A DNA stretch of 39,556 nucleotides, taken from NCBI GenBank assembly GCA_947453475.1, contig CANGGK010000007.1, forward strand, positions 1 through 39,556, read 5' to 3'. This stretch comes from Microbacteriaceae bacterium. Its GTDB lineage: Bacteria; Actinomycetota; Actinomycetes; Actinomycetales; Microbacteriaceae. The position numbers and the translations under genes were made by a program. Positions 33,652-39,556 of this stretch are shown in pieces. Position 1 is the first letter of the stretch. The number at the start of each line of letters is the position of its first letter. The notes under the pieces were generated by a model that was not told the DNA's origin, did not search any database, and saw only the letters and a list, made by a program, of their open reading frames with translations.

Positions 33652-35013
33652 ATGAATGAACCAGTAGTCACCGCAGATCCGACCGTACTAGCGGGTCTCG
33701 ACCACTATTTGAGCCTGCCTGCGAAACAGCAACCAACCTGGCCAGATTTGGCTCAGGTGGCAGCGGTGCGTGCAGAACTAGCAGTTCAGCCGCCACTTGT
33801 TTTCGCTGGTGAAGTTGACATTCTGCGCGAGCGTTTGGCTCAGGCCGCATCTGGCAAGGCCTTCTTGCTTCAGGGTGGCGACTGTGCCGAAACCTTTGCA
33901 GATGCAACTGCTGATCGCATTCGCAACCGCGTCAAGACTTTGCTTCAGATGGCCGTGGTACTTACCTACGGCGCGTCTATGCCCGTTATCAAAATGGGCC
34001 GCATGGCTGGTCAGTTTGCCAAGCCTCGTTCAAGCGACTCAGAAACCCGCGGCGAAATCACCTTGCCGGCCTACCGTGGTGACATTGTCAATGGTTACGA
34101 CTTCACTGAAGAAGCCCGCATTCCAGACCCAGCTCGCATGCTCAAGGCCTACCACACCAGCGCTTCGACGCTGAACCTCATCCGTGCCTTCACGCAGGGT
34201 GGCTTTGCCGATTTGCGCTCGGTTCACGAGTGGAACCGCGGCTTTGCAGACAACCCGGCGAACGCTCGCTACCAGTCGCTCGCTCAAGAAATCGATCGTG
34301 CCATTAAGTTCATGGCGGCTTGCGGCGCCGACTTCAACGAGTTGCGCACCACCGAGTTCTATGTGAGCCACGAAGGTCTGCTCATGGATTACGAGCGCCC
34401 ATTGACTCGCATCGATTCGCGCACCGGAAACCCATACTTGACCTCGGGTCACTTTATTTGGATCGGTGAGCGCACACGTCAGATGGACCACGCGCACGTG
34501 GACTACCTATCGCGCGTTCGCAACCCAATTGGCGTAAAGCTCGGGCCGACCACACAGGTTGAAGACGTGGTTGAGCTCATCGAGAAACTCGACCCAAACC
34601 GCGAACCAGGCCGCTTGACCTTCATCACTCGCATGGGTGCCGGCAAAATTCGCGAAGAGCTACCAAAGCTTGTTGAGGCCGTTCGTGATTCTGAGGCTAA
34701 CCCGCTTTGGATTACCGACCCGATGCACGGAAACGGAATCACCACAAAGAACGGTTACAAGTCTCGTCGTTTCGATGACGTCATGGATGAAGTTCGTGGG
34801 TTCTTTGAAGTTCACAAGGCTGCTGGAACTTTCCCTGGTGGTGTTCACGTTGAACTTACCGGCGACGACGTTGCTGAATGTCTTGGTGGTTCAGATCTGA
34901 TTGACGAGGCTGCCCTAGAGGAACGCTACGAATCGCTGTGCGACCCTCGCCTCAACCACATGCAGTCTCTTGAACTTGCATTCCTGGTTGCCGAGGAGCT
35001 TTCGAAGATCTAG
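33652..35013 (+). CDS. aroG: Class II 3-deoxy-D-arabino-heptulosonate 7-phosphate synthase
   Basis: The enzyme condenses PEP with erythrose 4-phosphate, the first step of the shikimate pathway. The 453-residue protein is the plant-like class II type: it has LLQGGDCAETF, KMGRMAGQFAKPRS, LPAYRGDIVNG, the metal-site segment ITDPMHGNGITT and GVHVELTGDDVAECLGG. In M. tuberculosis this enzyme forms a complex with chorismate mutase of the AroQ class. Here the only chorismate mutase seen is AroH class, far away at 12157, so that partnership is not evident. The ATG at 33652 follows a purine-rich site. Confidence 0.95.
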   Translation: MNEPVVTADPTVLAGLDHYLSLPAKQQPTWPDLAQVAAVRAELAVQPPLVFAGEVDILRERLAQAASGKAFLLQGGDCAETFADATADRIRNRVKTLLQMAVVLTYGASMPVIKMGRMAGQFAKPRSSDSETRGEITLPAYRGDIVNGYDFTEEARIPDPARMLKAYHTSASTLNLIRAFTQGGFADLRSVHEWNRGFADNPANARYQSLAQEIDRAIKFMAACGADFNELRTTEFYVSHEGLLMDYERPLTRIDSRTGNPYLTSGHFIWIGERTRQMDHAHVDYLSRVRNPIGVKLGPTTQVEDVVELIEKLDPNREPGRLTFITRMGAGKIREELPKLVEAVRDSEANPLWITDPMHGNGITTKNGYKSRRFDDVMDEVRGFFEVHKAAGTFPGGVHVELTGDDVAECLGGSDLIDEAALEERYESLCDPRLNHMQSLELAFLVAEELSKI

Positions 35014-35025
35014 ACCTAAGCAATT

Positions 35026-35056
35026 GAAAAGGCGACCCAGATCGGGTCGCCTTTTC
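35026..35056. terminator. Bidirectional terminator between aroG and pknL
   Basis: GAAAAGGCGACCC and its exact complement flank a five-base loop, with A-rich and T-rich ends suited to both strands. It starts 12 bases after the aroG stop and sits 29 bases beyond the end of the convergent kinase gene. Confidence 0.9.
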
Positions 35057-35085
35057 TAATTTCCGGGAGGTCCGGCAAGACGAAA

Positions 35086-37023
35086 CTATTTGGTAGAGAT
35101 CGTCACTGAATAGCCAGCCTTCAGCTTGGCCCCGACGGCCTCGCTCGCTCGCTTGACCTTGGCGATGCCCCACTTGCTCTGAAGTTGATCGGTATTCACG
35201 ATGACGTTTAGGCCTACGCCTTCGAGCAGCGCCTTAGCCGCAAGCACTGTCTCGCCGACCACCTTGGGCATCAAGACTAGGTTGGGGCCCTTCGAGACCA
35301 GAAGTTTCACCGATCCACCCGCGCCCAACGGTTTACTCTGTGGCACAAGTCCAATGGTTTTACCTGGAGCTACGGTGTCGCTGAATTCTTGCTCAATGCT
35401 AGATATCTTTAAGCCGGTAGCCTCTATGGCGGTTACGGCACTGGCTTGGTCGATTCCCGAAATCATTGGAATCGGGCCTAGCGAGACACTCAAATCTACG
35501 GCTGTGCCTTCTGGGATTGGTGTGCCATCGGCACCAAGATATTCGTAAACTTGGCCGATTGGATGCGAGTCGAACCACGAGTTCACGGTGCCGAGTTTGA
35601 AACCCGAGCTCAGCAACTTAGCGGTGGCTTCGGCAACGTTTAGGCCACCAAGACTTGGGGCTGCAATCAATTTCGGGCCTAGGGAAATAAAGAGTTTGAG
35701 CTCTGCACCCTTGGCAATGTATGCACCGGCAGAGGGTTCGCTACGAATGACAAGCCCCTTGGTTACCGTCGAGCTATTTTCGTTGATTAGCTGAACCTTC
35801 GGGCTCAAAGTAACAAGTGCTGACTCGGCCGAAGTTACGGTTCTGCTGGTCAAAGTAGGAACGACACCGAGTGCGCCTGGGCCGCTACCGAACCACCAGC
35901 CAGCACCGCTACCAAGGAGCACAACCAGTAGTGACGCAAGCAGAATCTTTAGCCCTACTCGTTGCTGGCCGAAATTCGAGGGTTCGTCGGTTAGATCGTC
36001 TTCGAGGTGGCCAATTACCTGTGTTGCAGATGCATCGAATGACGTTGCAGCCGGCGATGATGCGATTAAGTCGGCAGCACCGATAACTTGCGTGGCATCT
36101 GAATCGAGGACGCTTGGTGGTAGGTTGCCGATTTCGGTCAGGGCTTCGGTTTGATTTAGATCGAAATCCATGACCGAAGTCTTGTCTGCCTTGCCTGCCT
36201 TCAGGTCGGCGATGAGTTGATTGACCTTGACAAGCAACACGCTTGCGTCGTCGGGGCGACTAACCGGTAGTTTCGCCGTTGCCCAGGCCACGAGTTTGTC
36301 AACCGCAGCCGGCGTAGAGGGAGCCAGGGTCGAGGGTGCGGGCACTGTTGAGTTGGCGTGCTGGTAGGCGATCTGCACCGCCTGCTCGCCTTCAAATGGT
36401 TGGCGCCCGGTTAGTAGCTCATAGAGCAAGATTCCGGCCGCGTAGACGTCACTGCGGGCATCGGCTTGACCGCGCGTTACCAGCTCGGGAGATAGGTAAG
36501 CGATGGTTCCGACCAAATCACCCGTGCTGGTATGAGCACTGATTGCTCGAGCAAGACCAAAGTCGCCAAGTTTGACGCGCCCGTCGTCGGCGAGTAAGAC
36601 GTTTTCGGGCTTCAAATCGCGGTGCAAGATGCCGGCTTTGTGGGCCGCGGCGAGGCCAGAAAGAATCTGAGCCAACATTTCGAGAGCTCGAATCGCTGGC
36701 AGCGGCCCGTATTCTTTTAGCGCGTCTCTCAGGGTCACGCCAGATACGTATTCCATTACCAAGTAGGTGGTTTGCCCATCCTGGCCCTGATCAAACACGT
36801 TCACCAAATTCGGGTGTGAGAGCTTTGCGGCTGTCTTGGCTTCTAGAACAAACTTGGCTTGAAAATCGGTGTCGTTGGCCAGATGCGGGTGAATGACTTT
36901 GATGGCAACCTTGCGATCGAGTCGCTGGTCAGTTGCTAGATAGACGGTGGCCATGCCACCGCTGGCAACCTGCGATTCAATCAGGTAGCGGTTTCCGACC
37001 AGTTGGCCAATGAGATTAGACAT
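35086..37023 (-). CDS. pknL: Membrane Ser/Thr protein kinase with PASTA repeats (PknL type)
   Basis: The 645-residue protein has a kinase domain (about 10-270), with the Gly-rich ASGGMATVY, catalytic Lys42, HRDLKPEN with Asp136, and DFG at 154-156. The activation loop has Thr165, Thr167 and Thr173. A juxtamembrane linker (275-355) contains ATQVIG twice, at 310-315 and 333-338. A single membrane span is at about 357-377. Outside are about four PASTA-like repeats (from 387), which in relatives sense peptidoglycan fragments. The Rv2175c homologue, a known PknL substrate, is divergent next to it, supporting PknL. M. tuberculosis PknL has no PASTA repeats, while corynebacterial PknL does. The ATG at 37023 begins MSNLIGQLVGNRY. 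Confidence 0.92.
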   Translation of the reverse strand: MSNLIGQLVGNRYLIESQVASGGMATVYLATDQRLDRKVAIKVIHPHLANDTDFQAKFVLEAKTAAKLSHPNLVNVFDQGQDGQTTYLVMEYVSGVTLRDALKEYGPLPAIRALEMLAQILSGLAAAHKAGILHRDLKPENVLLADDGRVKLGDFGLARAISAHTSTGDLVGTIAYLSPELVTRGQADARSDVYAAGILLYELLTGRQPFEGEQAVQIAYQHANSTVPAPSTLAPSTPAAVDKLVAWATAKLPVSRPDDASVLLVKVNQLIADLKAGKADKTSVMDFDLNQTEALTEIGNLPPSVLDSDATQVIGAADLIASSPAATSFDASATQVIGHLEDDLTDEPSNFGQQRVGLKILLASLLVVLLGSGAGWWFGSGPGALGVVPTLTSRTVTSAESALVTLSPKVQLINENSSTVTKGLVIRSEPSAGAYIAKGAELKLFISLGPKLIAAPSLGGLNVAEATAKLLSSGFKLGTVNSWFDSHPIGQVYEYLGADGTPIPEGTAVDLSVSLGPIPMISGIDQASAVTAIEATGLKISSIEQEFSDTVAPGKTIGLVPQSKPLGAGGSVKLLVSKGPNLVLMPKVVGETVLAAKALLEGVGLNVIVNTDQLQSKWGIAKVKRASEAVGAKLKAGYSVTISTK

Positions 37024-37096
37024 TTGCCACGAATCGGTTCATGAGGAATATCGTGCCACAGTCGTGCCCCGTTTAGGTTCAGGCGCAAAGGTGTGG

Positions 37097-37102
37097 CAAT
37101 CT
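37097..37102 (+). promoter_or_regulatory. Candidate -10 element CAATCT of the Rv2175c-like gene (leaderless)
   Basis: CAATCT ends six bases before the GTG at 37109. GAAGG abuts the GTG too closely to be a normal ribosome site, so leaderless initiation is plausible. The 85-base gap also serves the divergent kinase gene. Confidence 0.35.
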
Positions 37103-37108
37103 TGAAGG

Positions 37109-37456
37109 GTGAGTGATGTATTAGCCTCTGTGGCATCTTGGATTACCGTTCCCGACGCAGCCGACCTTATGGGCGTGCCTTTGGGTCGCGTTCGTCGCTT
37201 TATTGAGGAACATCATCTTGTTGCAGTCAAGCGCGACGGTGTTGTAAGCATCCCGGCCGAAACGATTGTCGACGGCGAGCCTCTGCCGAGCTTGCACGGA
37301 ACAATCATTGTGCTGCTCGACTCGGGTTACTCTCTCGACGCGGCGGTGGAATGGCTTTACACCCACGATGACCAATTGCCTGGCACGCCAATGGAGTTTT
37401 TGCTCAAGGGCCATAAGTCTGCGGTTCGCAGATTAGCGATGGTTCAGGCTCTCTAA
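37109..37456 (+). CDS. Rv2175c-family DNA-binding protein
   Basis: The 115-residue protein has a winged helix-turn-helix at about residues 10-55 (ITVPDAADLMGVPLGRVRRFIEE, then VAVKRDGVVSIPAE) and a C-terminal helical part with LHGTIIVLLDSGYSLDAAVEWL. Rv2175c of M. tuberculosis is a DNA-binding protein that PknL phosphorylates near its N terminus. The Thr at residue 13, in WITVPD, and nearby Ser residues are possible sites here. The start is the GTG at 37109. The stop overlaps that of the convergent polyprenyl synthase. Target DNA is unknown. Confidence 0.88.
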   Translation: MSDVLASVASWITVPDAADLMGVPLGRVRRFIEEHHLVAVKRDGVVSIPAETIVDGEPLPSLHGTIIVLLDSGYSLDAAVEWLYTHDDQLPGTPMEFLLKGHKSAVRRLAMVQAL

Positions 37457-38568
37457 GCCTCGCGGTTAATGACCTTAAGAGCCAGCGCTCGAAGCTGCTC
37501 TTTTGCTCGCGGATCGATGTCTAGCTCGCTCAGAGCGTTCAGGCTCTCATCGGCTAGCTCTTCCATCATTCTTTCTGTCTTGGCCAGTGCGCCAGATTCG
37601 GTGATGGTTTGTTGCATGAACTGAATCTGCTCAGCCTCAAGTTCTCGGCTGGTGAGCAACTCCTCAAATATTCTGCCGATTGACGGAGTTAGATTTTGCA
37701 GAGTCAGGGCAACCAATACCGTTCGCTTGCCCTCGCGAAGGTCATCGCCAGCCGGCTTACCAGTCACCGCCGGGTCACCAAATACGCCAAGGATGTCGTC
37801 ACGCAGCTGAAAGGCCATGCCAAGGGGTGTGCCAAATGCCGACAAACCTCGCAGCAAACCTGGTTCGGCTCCTGCGAACGCGGCACCAATCAGAAGTGGG
37901 GCCTCAATGCTGTATTTTGCGGTCTTGTAGAGCATTACGCGGTTGGCGCGACCGAATGCTTCGTCTACCGAGCGTGTTGAGGCTGAATTCTCTTCGAGCA
38001 CGTCAAGATACTGACCGGCCATGACTTCAACTCGCATTTTGCTGAATTCGTTGCGGCAGGCGGTCTCGATAGCAGGAGTCGGCGCCGCGAGCAAAGCGTT
38101 GCCAAAAATTTCGCTACTCCAACCAAGCATCAGGTCGCCAACCAATACAGACCCAGCTACACCAAAGCGCTCCGGGCTACCAGCCCAGCCAGAGGATGCG
38201 TGCAGCGATTCAAAGCGTTTGTGCACCGCTGGAGCGCCTCGCCGAGTGTCTGATTGGTCGAGCAAGTCGTCGTGAACCAGCGCTGCTGCGTGAAACATCT
38301 CAAGTGCAGCGGTAATGCCGACCATTGCGGCAGCAGAAGCTTGACGTTCAGATTCAGATTGAGTAACCGATGCACTTGATAGAGCGCCAACCCATGACCA
38401 GTAGCAGAAGAGTGCGCGAAAACGTTTGCCGCCGGCAAGTAGGTCTTTTGTGTAGTCAACAACCGGGATGAGGTCGGGGGAGATGCTATTGAAGTCAGCC
38501 CTGCGTGCGACGCAAAACTCATCTAGGTTTTCTTGAATAAGTTCAAGTAGGGTCGCTGATTCGTTCAC
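37453..38568 (-). CDS. Polyprenyl diphosphate synthase (IdsA type)
   Basis: The enzyme extends allylic diphosphates with isopentenyl diphosphate. The 371-residue protein has the first Asp-rich motif DDLLDQSD (from Asp100), followed by RRGAPAVH, the GGKRFR substrate motif, and the second Asp-rich motif LRDDILGVFGD. The residues before the first motif include Phe92 and His93, where chain length is set, so a C15-C20 product is plausible, but the length cannot be assigned with certainty. The start is the GTG at 38568. The product could feed carotenoids, menaquinone or cell-wall lipid carriers. Homologues lie at this place in other actinobacteria (Rv2173). Confidence 0.9.
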   Translation of the reverse strand: MNESATLLELIQENLDEFCVARRADFNSISPDLIPVVDYTKDLLAGGKRFRALFCYWSWVGALSSASVTQSESERQASAAAMVGITAALEMFHAAALVHDDLLDQSDTRRGAPAVHKRFESLHASSGWAGSPERFGVAGSVLVGDLMLGWSSEIFGNALLAAPTPAIETACRNEFSKMRVEVMAGQYLDVLEENSASTRSVDEAFGRANRVMLYKTAKYSIEAPLLIGAAFAGAEPGLLRGLSAFGTPLGMAFQLRDDILGVFGDPAVTGKPAGDDLREGKRTVLVALTLQNLTPSIGRIFEELLTSRELEAEQIQFMQQTITESGALAKTERMMEELADESLNALSELDIDPRAKEQLRALALKVINREA

Positions 38569-38574
38569 AGGAAT

Positions 38575-38580
38575 AGCCTA
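38575..38580 (-). promoter_or_regulatory. Candidate -10 element TAGGCT of the polyprenyl synthase (leaderless)
   Basis: On the minus strand TAGGCT ends six bases before the GTG at 38568, with ATTCCT between and no ribosome site. This is the same geometry as at 2243 and 24808. Confidence 0.5.
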
Positions 38581-38622
38581 ACCGGCTAAAACGTTTACAT
38601 AAGTGGCACAGGCGCGTAGTGT

Positions 38623-38640
38623 TTAGATAGCAGCGGAGGA
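38623..38640 (+). promoter_or_regulatory. Candidate -10 and ribosome site of the DUF3040 gene
   Basis: TTAGAT (38623-38628) is a possible -10, and GCGGAGGA (38633-38640) is a strong ribosome site five bases before the ATG at 38646. The 77-base gap is shared with the divergent polyprenyl synthase gene. TTTACA (38594-38599) is too far upstream for a normal spacer. Confidence 0.35.
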
Positions 38641-38645
38641 CACCC

Positions 38646-38996
38646 ATGGCACTTTCAGATCGCGAACAGAGACTTCTTGATGAACTCGAGCGCGGCCTTT
38701 ACGAGAGTGACCCGAACCTCGCAACCAAAATCAGTAGCGGTGGTTCAAGAACCCCAGCTCGGCTGATTTCGGGCCTGGCTATTAGCCTGATCGGCGTTTC
38801 ACTGATTCTCTTTGCTGTGATTATTCAGGTCGCATTTTTCGGGGTATTCGCGTTTCTTGTGATGCTGACCGGCCTAATTGTGGCCAGCTCAAACACGAAA
38901 GCGCAGACAAGCTCGAAGTCATCATCGAACGCCGGCGCAAAGCCACAGGCGCGCAACCTTTTTGAAGAGCGTTGGCAACGTCGTCAAGGCGAATAA
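38646..38996 (+). CDS. DUF3040 membrane protein
   Basis: The 116-residue protein begins with the family motif ALSDREQRLLDELERGLYESDP, has two hydrophobic spans (about 39-57 and 59-78, from LISGLAISLIGVSLILFAV and the next segment), and a Ser/Lys-rich tail ending LFEERWQRRQGE. DUF3040 proteins are found just upstream of mraZ in many actinobacteria (Rv2169c-type position). Function is unknown; closeness to the dcw cluster suggests an envelope role. A perfect terminator follows it. Confidence 0.88.
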   Translation: MALSDREQRLLDELERGLYESDPNLATKISSGGSRTPARLISGLAISLIGVSLILFAVIIQVAFFGVFAFLVMLTGLIVASSNTKAQTSSKSSSNAGAKPQARNLFEERWQRRQGE

Positions 38997-39027
38997 ACAG
39001 CGGCAAACCCCGAAGCCCCACCAGGAA

Positions 39028-39058
39028 CCCTCGAACTCGAGTTCGAGGGCATTTTTTT
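39028..39058 (+). terminator. Terminator after the DUF3040 gene
   Basis: A 22-base perfect palindrome (39028-39049), beginning CCCTCGAA and centred on CTCGAG, is followed by CA and seven T. It starts 32 bases after the DUF3040 stop and separates it from the mraZ promoter region. Confidence 0.85.
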
Positions 39059-39069
39059 GCCCTGATTTA

Positions 39070-39094
39070 ACCCATTTGACCCCATTTTCCTCCA
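39070..39094 (-). promoter_or_regulatory. Upstream MraZ-box-like array (three TGGnn units, minus strand)
   Basis: Read on the minus strand the sequence is TGGAG-GAAAA-TGGGG-TCAAA-TGGGT: three TGG units exactly 10 bases apart. MraZ binds direct TGGGn repeats separated by five bases in E. coli. The array covers the -35 and most of the spacer of the likely mraZ promoter, so bound MraZ would block it. Confidence 0.55.
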
Positions 39095-39104
39095 CTCGTT
39101 ATAT
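39076..39104 (+). promoter_or_regulatory. Likely mraZ/dcw promoter
   Basis: TTGACC (39076-39081) and TTATAT (39099-39104) are spaced by exactly 17 bases, the best sigma-A type promoter in the window. Transcription from near 39111 would give a leader of about 120 bases before mraZ. Confidence 0.6.
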
Positions 39105-39174
39105 CCCTGTTATCTATTGGTAATTACGACACGCCGAAGGTGAAAATATGCCAAAAATATTAGGTTCGTGGAAC

Positions 39175-39204
39175 AAAGTGGGGTAAAGTGGAGTAAAGCG
39201 GAAT
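39175..39204 (+). promoter_or_regulatory. Downstream MraZ-box array (three AAAGnGG units)
   Basis: Three consecutive 10-base direct repeats read AAAGTGGGGT, AAAGTGGAGT and AAAGCGGAAT. Both the 10-base period and the AAAGTG core match known MraZ sites from other bacteria. The array ends 25 bases before the mraZ ATG, within the leader, and is a strong candidate for autoregulation. Confidence 0.75.
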
Positions 39205-39229
39205 TTCGATGAAGAGAAAGGGGGAAACG

Positions 39230-39556
39230 ATGCTTCTAGGTCAACACTCACCAAAGTTGGACGACAAAGGTCGCGTCATTCTCCCTGCCAAATTCCGCGA
39301 AGAGCTTCAGGGCGGTCTCGTAATCACTCGAGGTCAAGACCGATGCTTGTTCGTGTTTAGCGCTGCAGAGTTTGCGCTGGTCAACGACAAGATTCGTCAG
39401 GCGCCAGTTACAAACGCCGAAGCTCGCAACTACCTTCGTATTTTTCTCTCTGGCGCCTCAGATGAGCAGCCAGACAAGCAAGGGCGCGTAACCATTCCGG
39501 CAACCCTTCGCCAGTACGCCGGGCTTGATAAAGATCTAGTCGTAATCGGTGTTGGC
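39230..39556 (+). CDS. mraZ: MraZ transcriptional regulator (3' end outside the window)
   Basis: MraZ is a DNA-binding repressor of the division and cell-wall (dcw) cluster. The first 109 codons are present. They contain both halves of the double SpoVT/AbrB-like fold, each with the conserved DKGR motif: [15 protein letters not shown] and [15 protein letters not shown]. The family is about 143 residues long, so some 35 residues are missing. The ATG at 39230 has AAAGGGGG upstream and gives the usual MxLG start. An in-frame ATG at 39209 would add seven residues but is less likely. The dcw cluster should continue beyond the window. Confidence 0.96.
   Translation, partial: MLLGQHSPKLDDKGRVILPAKFREELQGGLVITRGQDRCLFVFSAAEFALVNDKIRQAPVTNAEARNYLRIFLSGASDEQPDKQGRVTIPATLRQYAGLDKDLVVIGVG

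Noticed and set aside
1-39556. A previously undescribed multi-gene defence, secretion or biosynthetic system
   Set aside because: Every gene but a few small or disordered ones belongs to a known family and sits in known gene order. No toxin-antitoxin, restriction, prophage or cluster signature was seen.

Overview
The window looks like a chromosomal segment of an actinobacterium, most likely a small-genome Microbacteriaceae member with moderate GC, such as the freshwater Luna/Rhodoluna/Aquiluna type. That assignment is an inference from protein character and gene order; I could not run a phylogeny. Three blocks follow gene order known from Mycobacterium tuberculosis. The first (91-15828) matches the Rv1691-Rv1713 block. 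The second (22266-24709) resembles the pgsA/garA/ftsR/Rv1830 neighbourhood. The third (30047-39556) resembles the fadD15/plsC/aroG/pknL/Rv2175c/ids/mraZ stretch that leads into the division and cell-wall (dcw) cluster. I found no tRNA, rRNA, CRISPR, insertion sequence, phage or plasmid signature.

Layout. 1-15828 is a nearly gapless plus-strand run: a TPR-like protein with disordered Arg/Asp tails, HAD phosphatase, a 46-residue protein, TlyA, NAD kinase, RecN, CTP synthase, Nudix hydrolase, XerD, ParA, ScpA, ScpB, RluB-type pseudouridine synthase, AroH chorismate mutase, prephenate dehydrogenase, Cmk and Der. Many starts overlap the previous stop (ATGA or GTGA), so translational coupling is likely. 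A bidirectional terminator follows der. 15895-22247 is a methylcitrate-cycle module: prpE on the minus strand, diverging from a GntR/FCD regulator gene followed by prpD, prpB and prpC. 22266-30050 holds pgsA, a GarA/OdhI-type FHA protein, two MerR regulators, pyruvate carboxylase, a MinD/ParA-like ATPase and peptide deformylase. 30047-39556 holds a long-chain acyl-CoA ligase, ROK glucokinase, PlsC-type acyltransferase, class II DAHP synthase, a PASTA-bearing kinase of the PknL type, its expected partner Rv2175c, a polyprenyl diphosphate synthase, a DUF3040 membrane protein and the start of mraZ.

The genes are mostly housekeeping: chromosome segregation (xerD, parA, scpAB), ribosome maturation (tlyA, rluB, der, def), aromatic synthesis (aroG, aroH, tyrA), C3 metabolism (prp genes, pyc, acyl-CoA ligase) and Ser/Thr kinase signalling (pknL, garA, Rv2175c-like). 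I did not find a convincing undescribed multi-gene system. The most interesting signals are regulatory. Two oppositely oriented 10-bp-period arrays of MraZ-box type surround the mraZ promoter. A TAnnnT -10 element (often TAGGCT) lies 6-8 bases from several start codons, suggesting leaderless mRNAs, and in some cases it includes the stop codon of the gene before. Likely operators sit between prpE and the GntR gene. A duplicated ATQVIG motif sits next to the membrane in the kinase, and a GarA/OdhI-type FHA protein is encoded in the same window.
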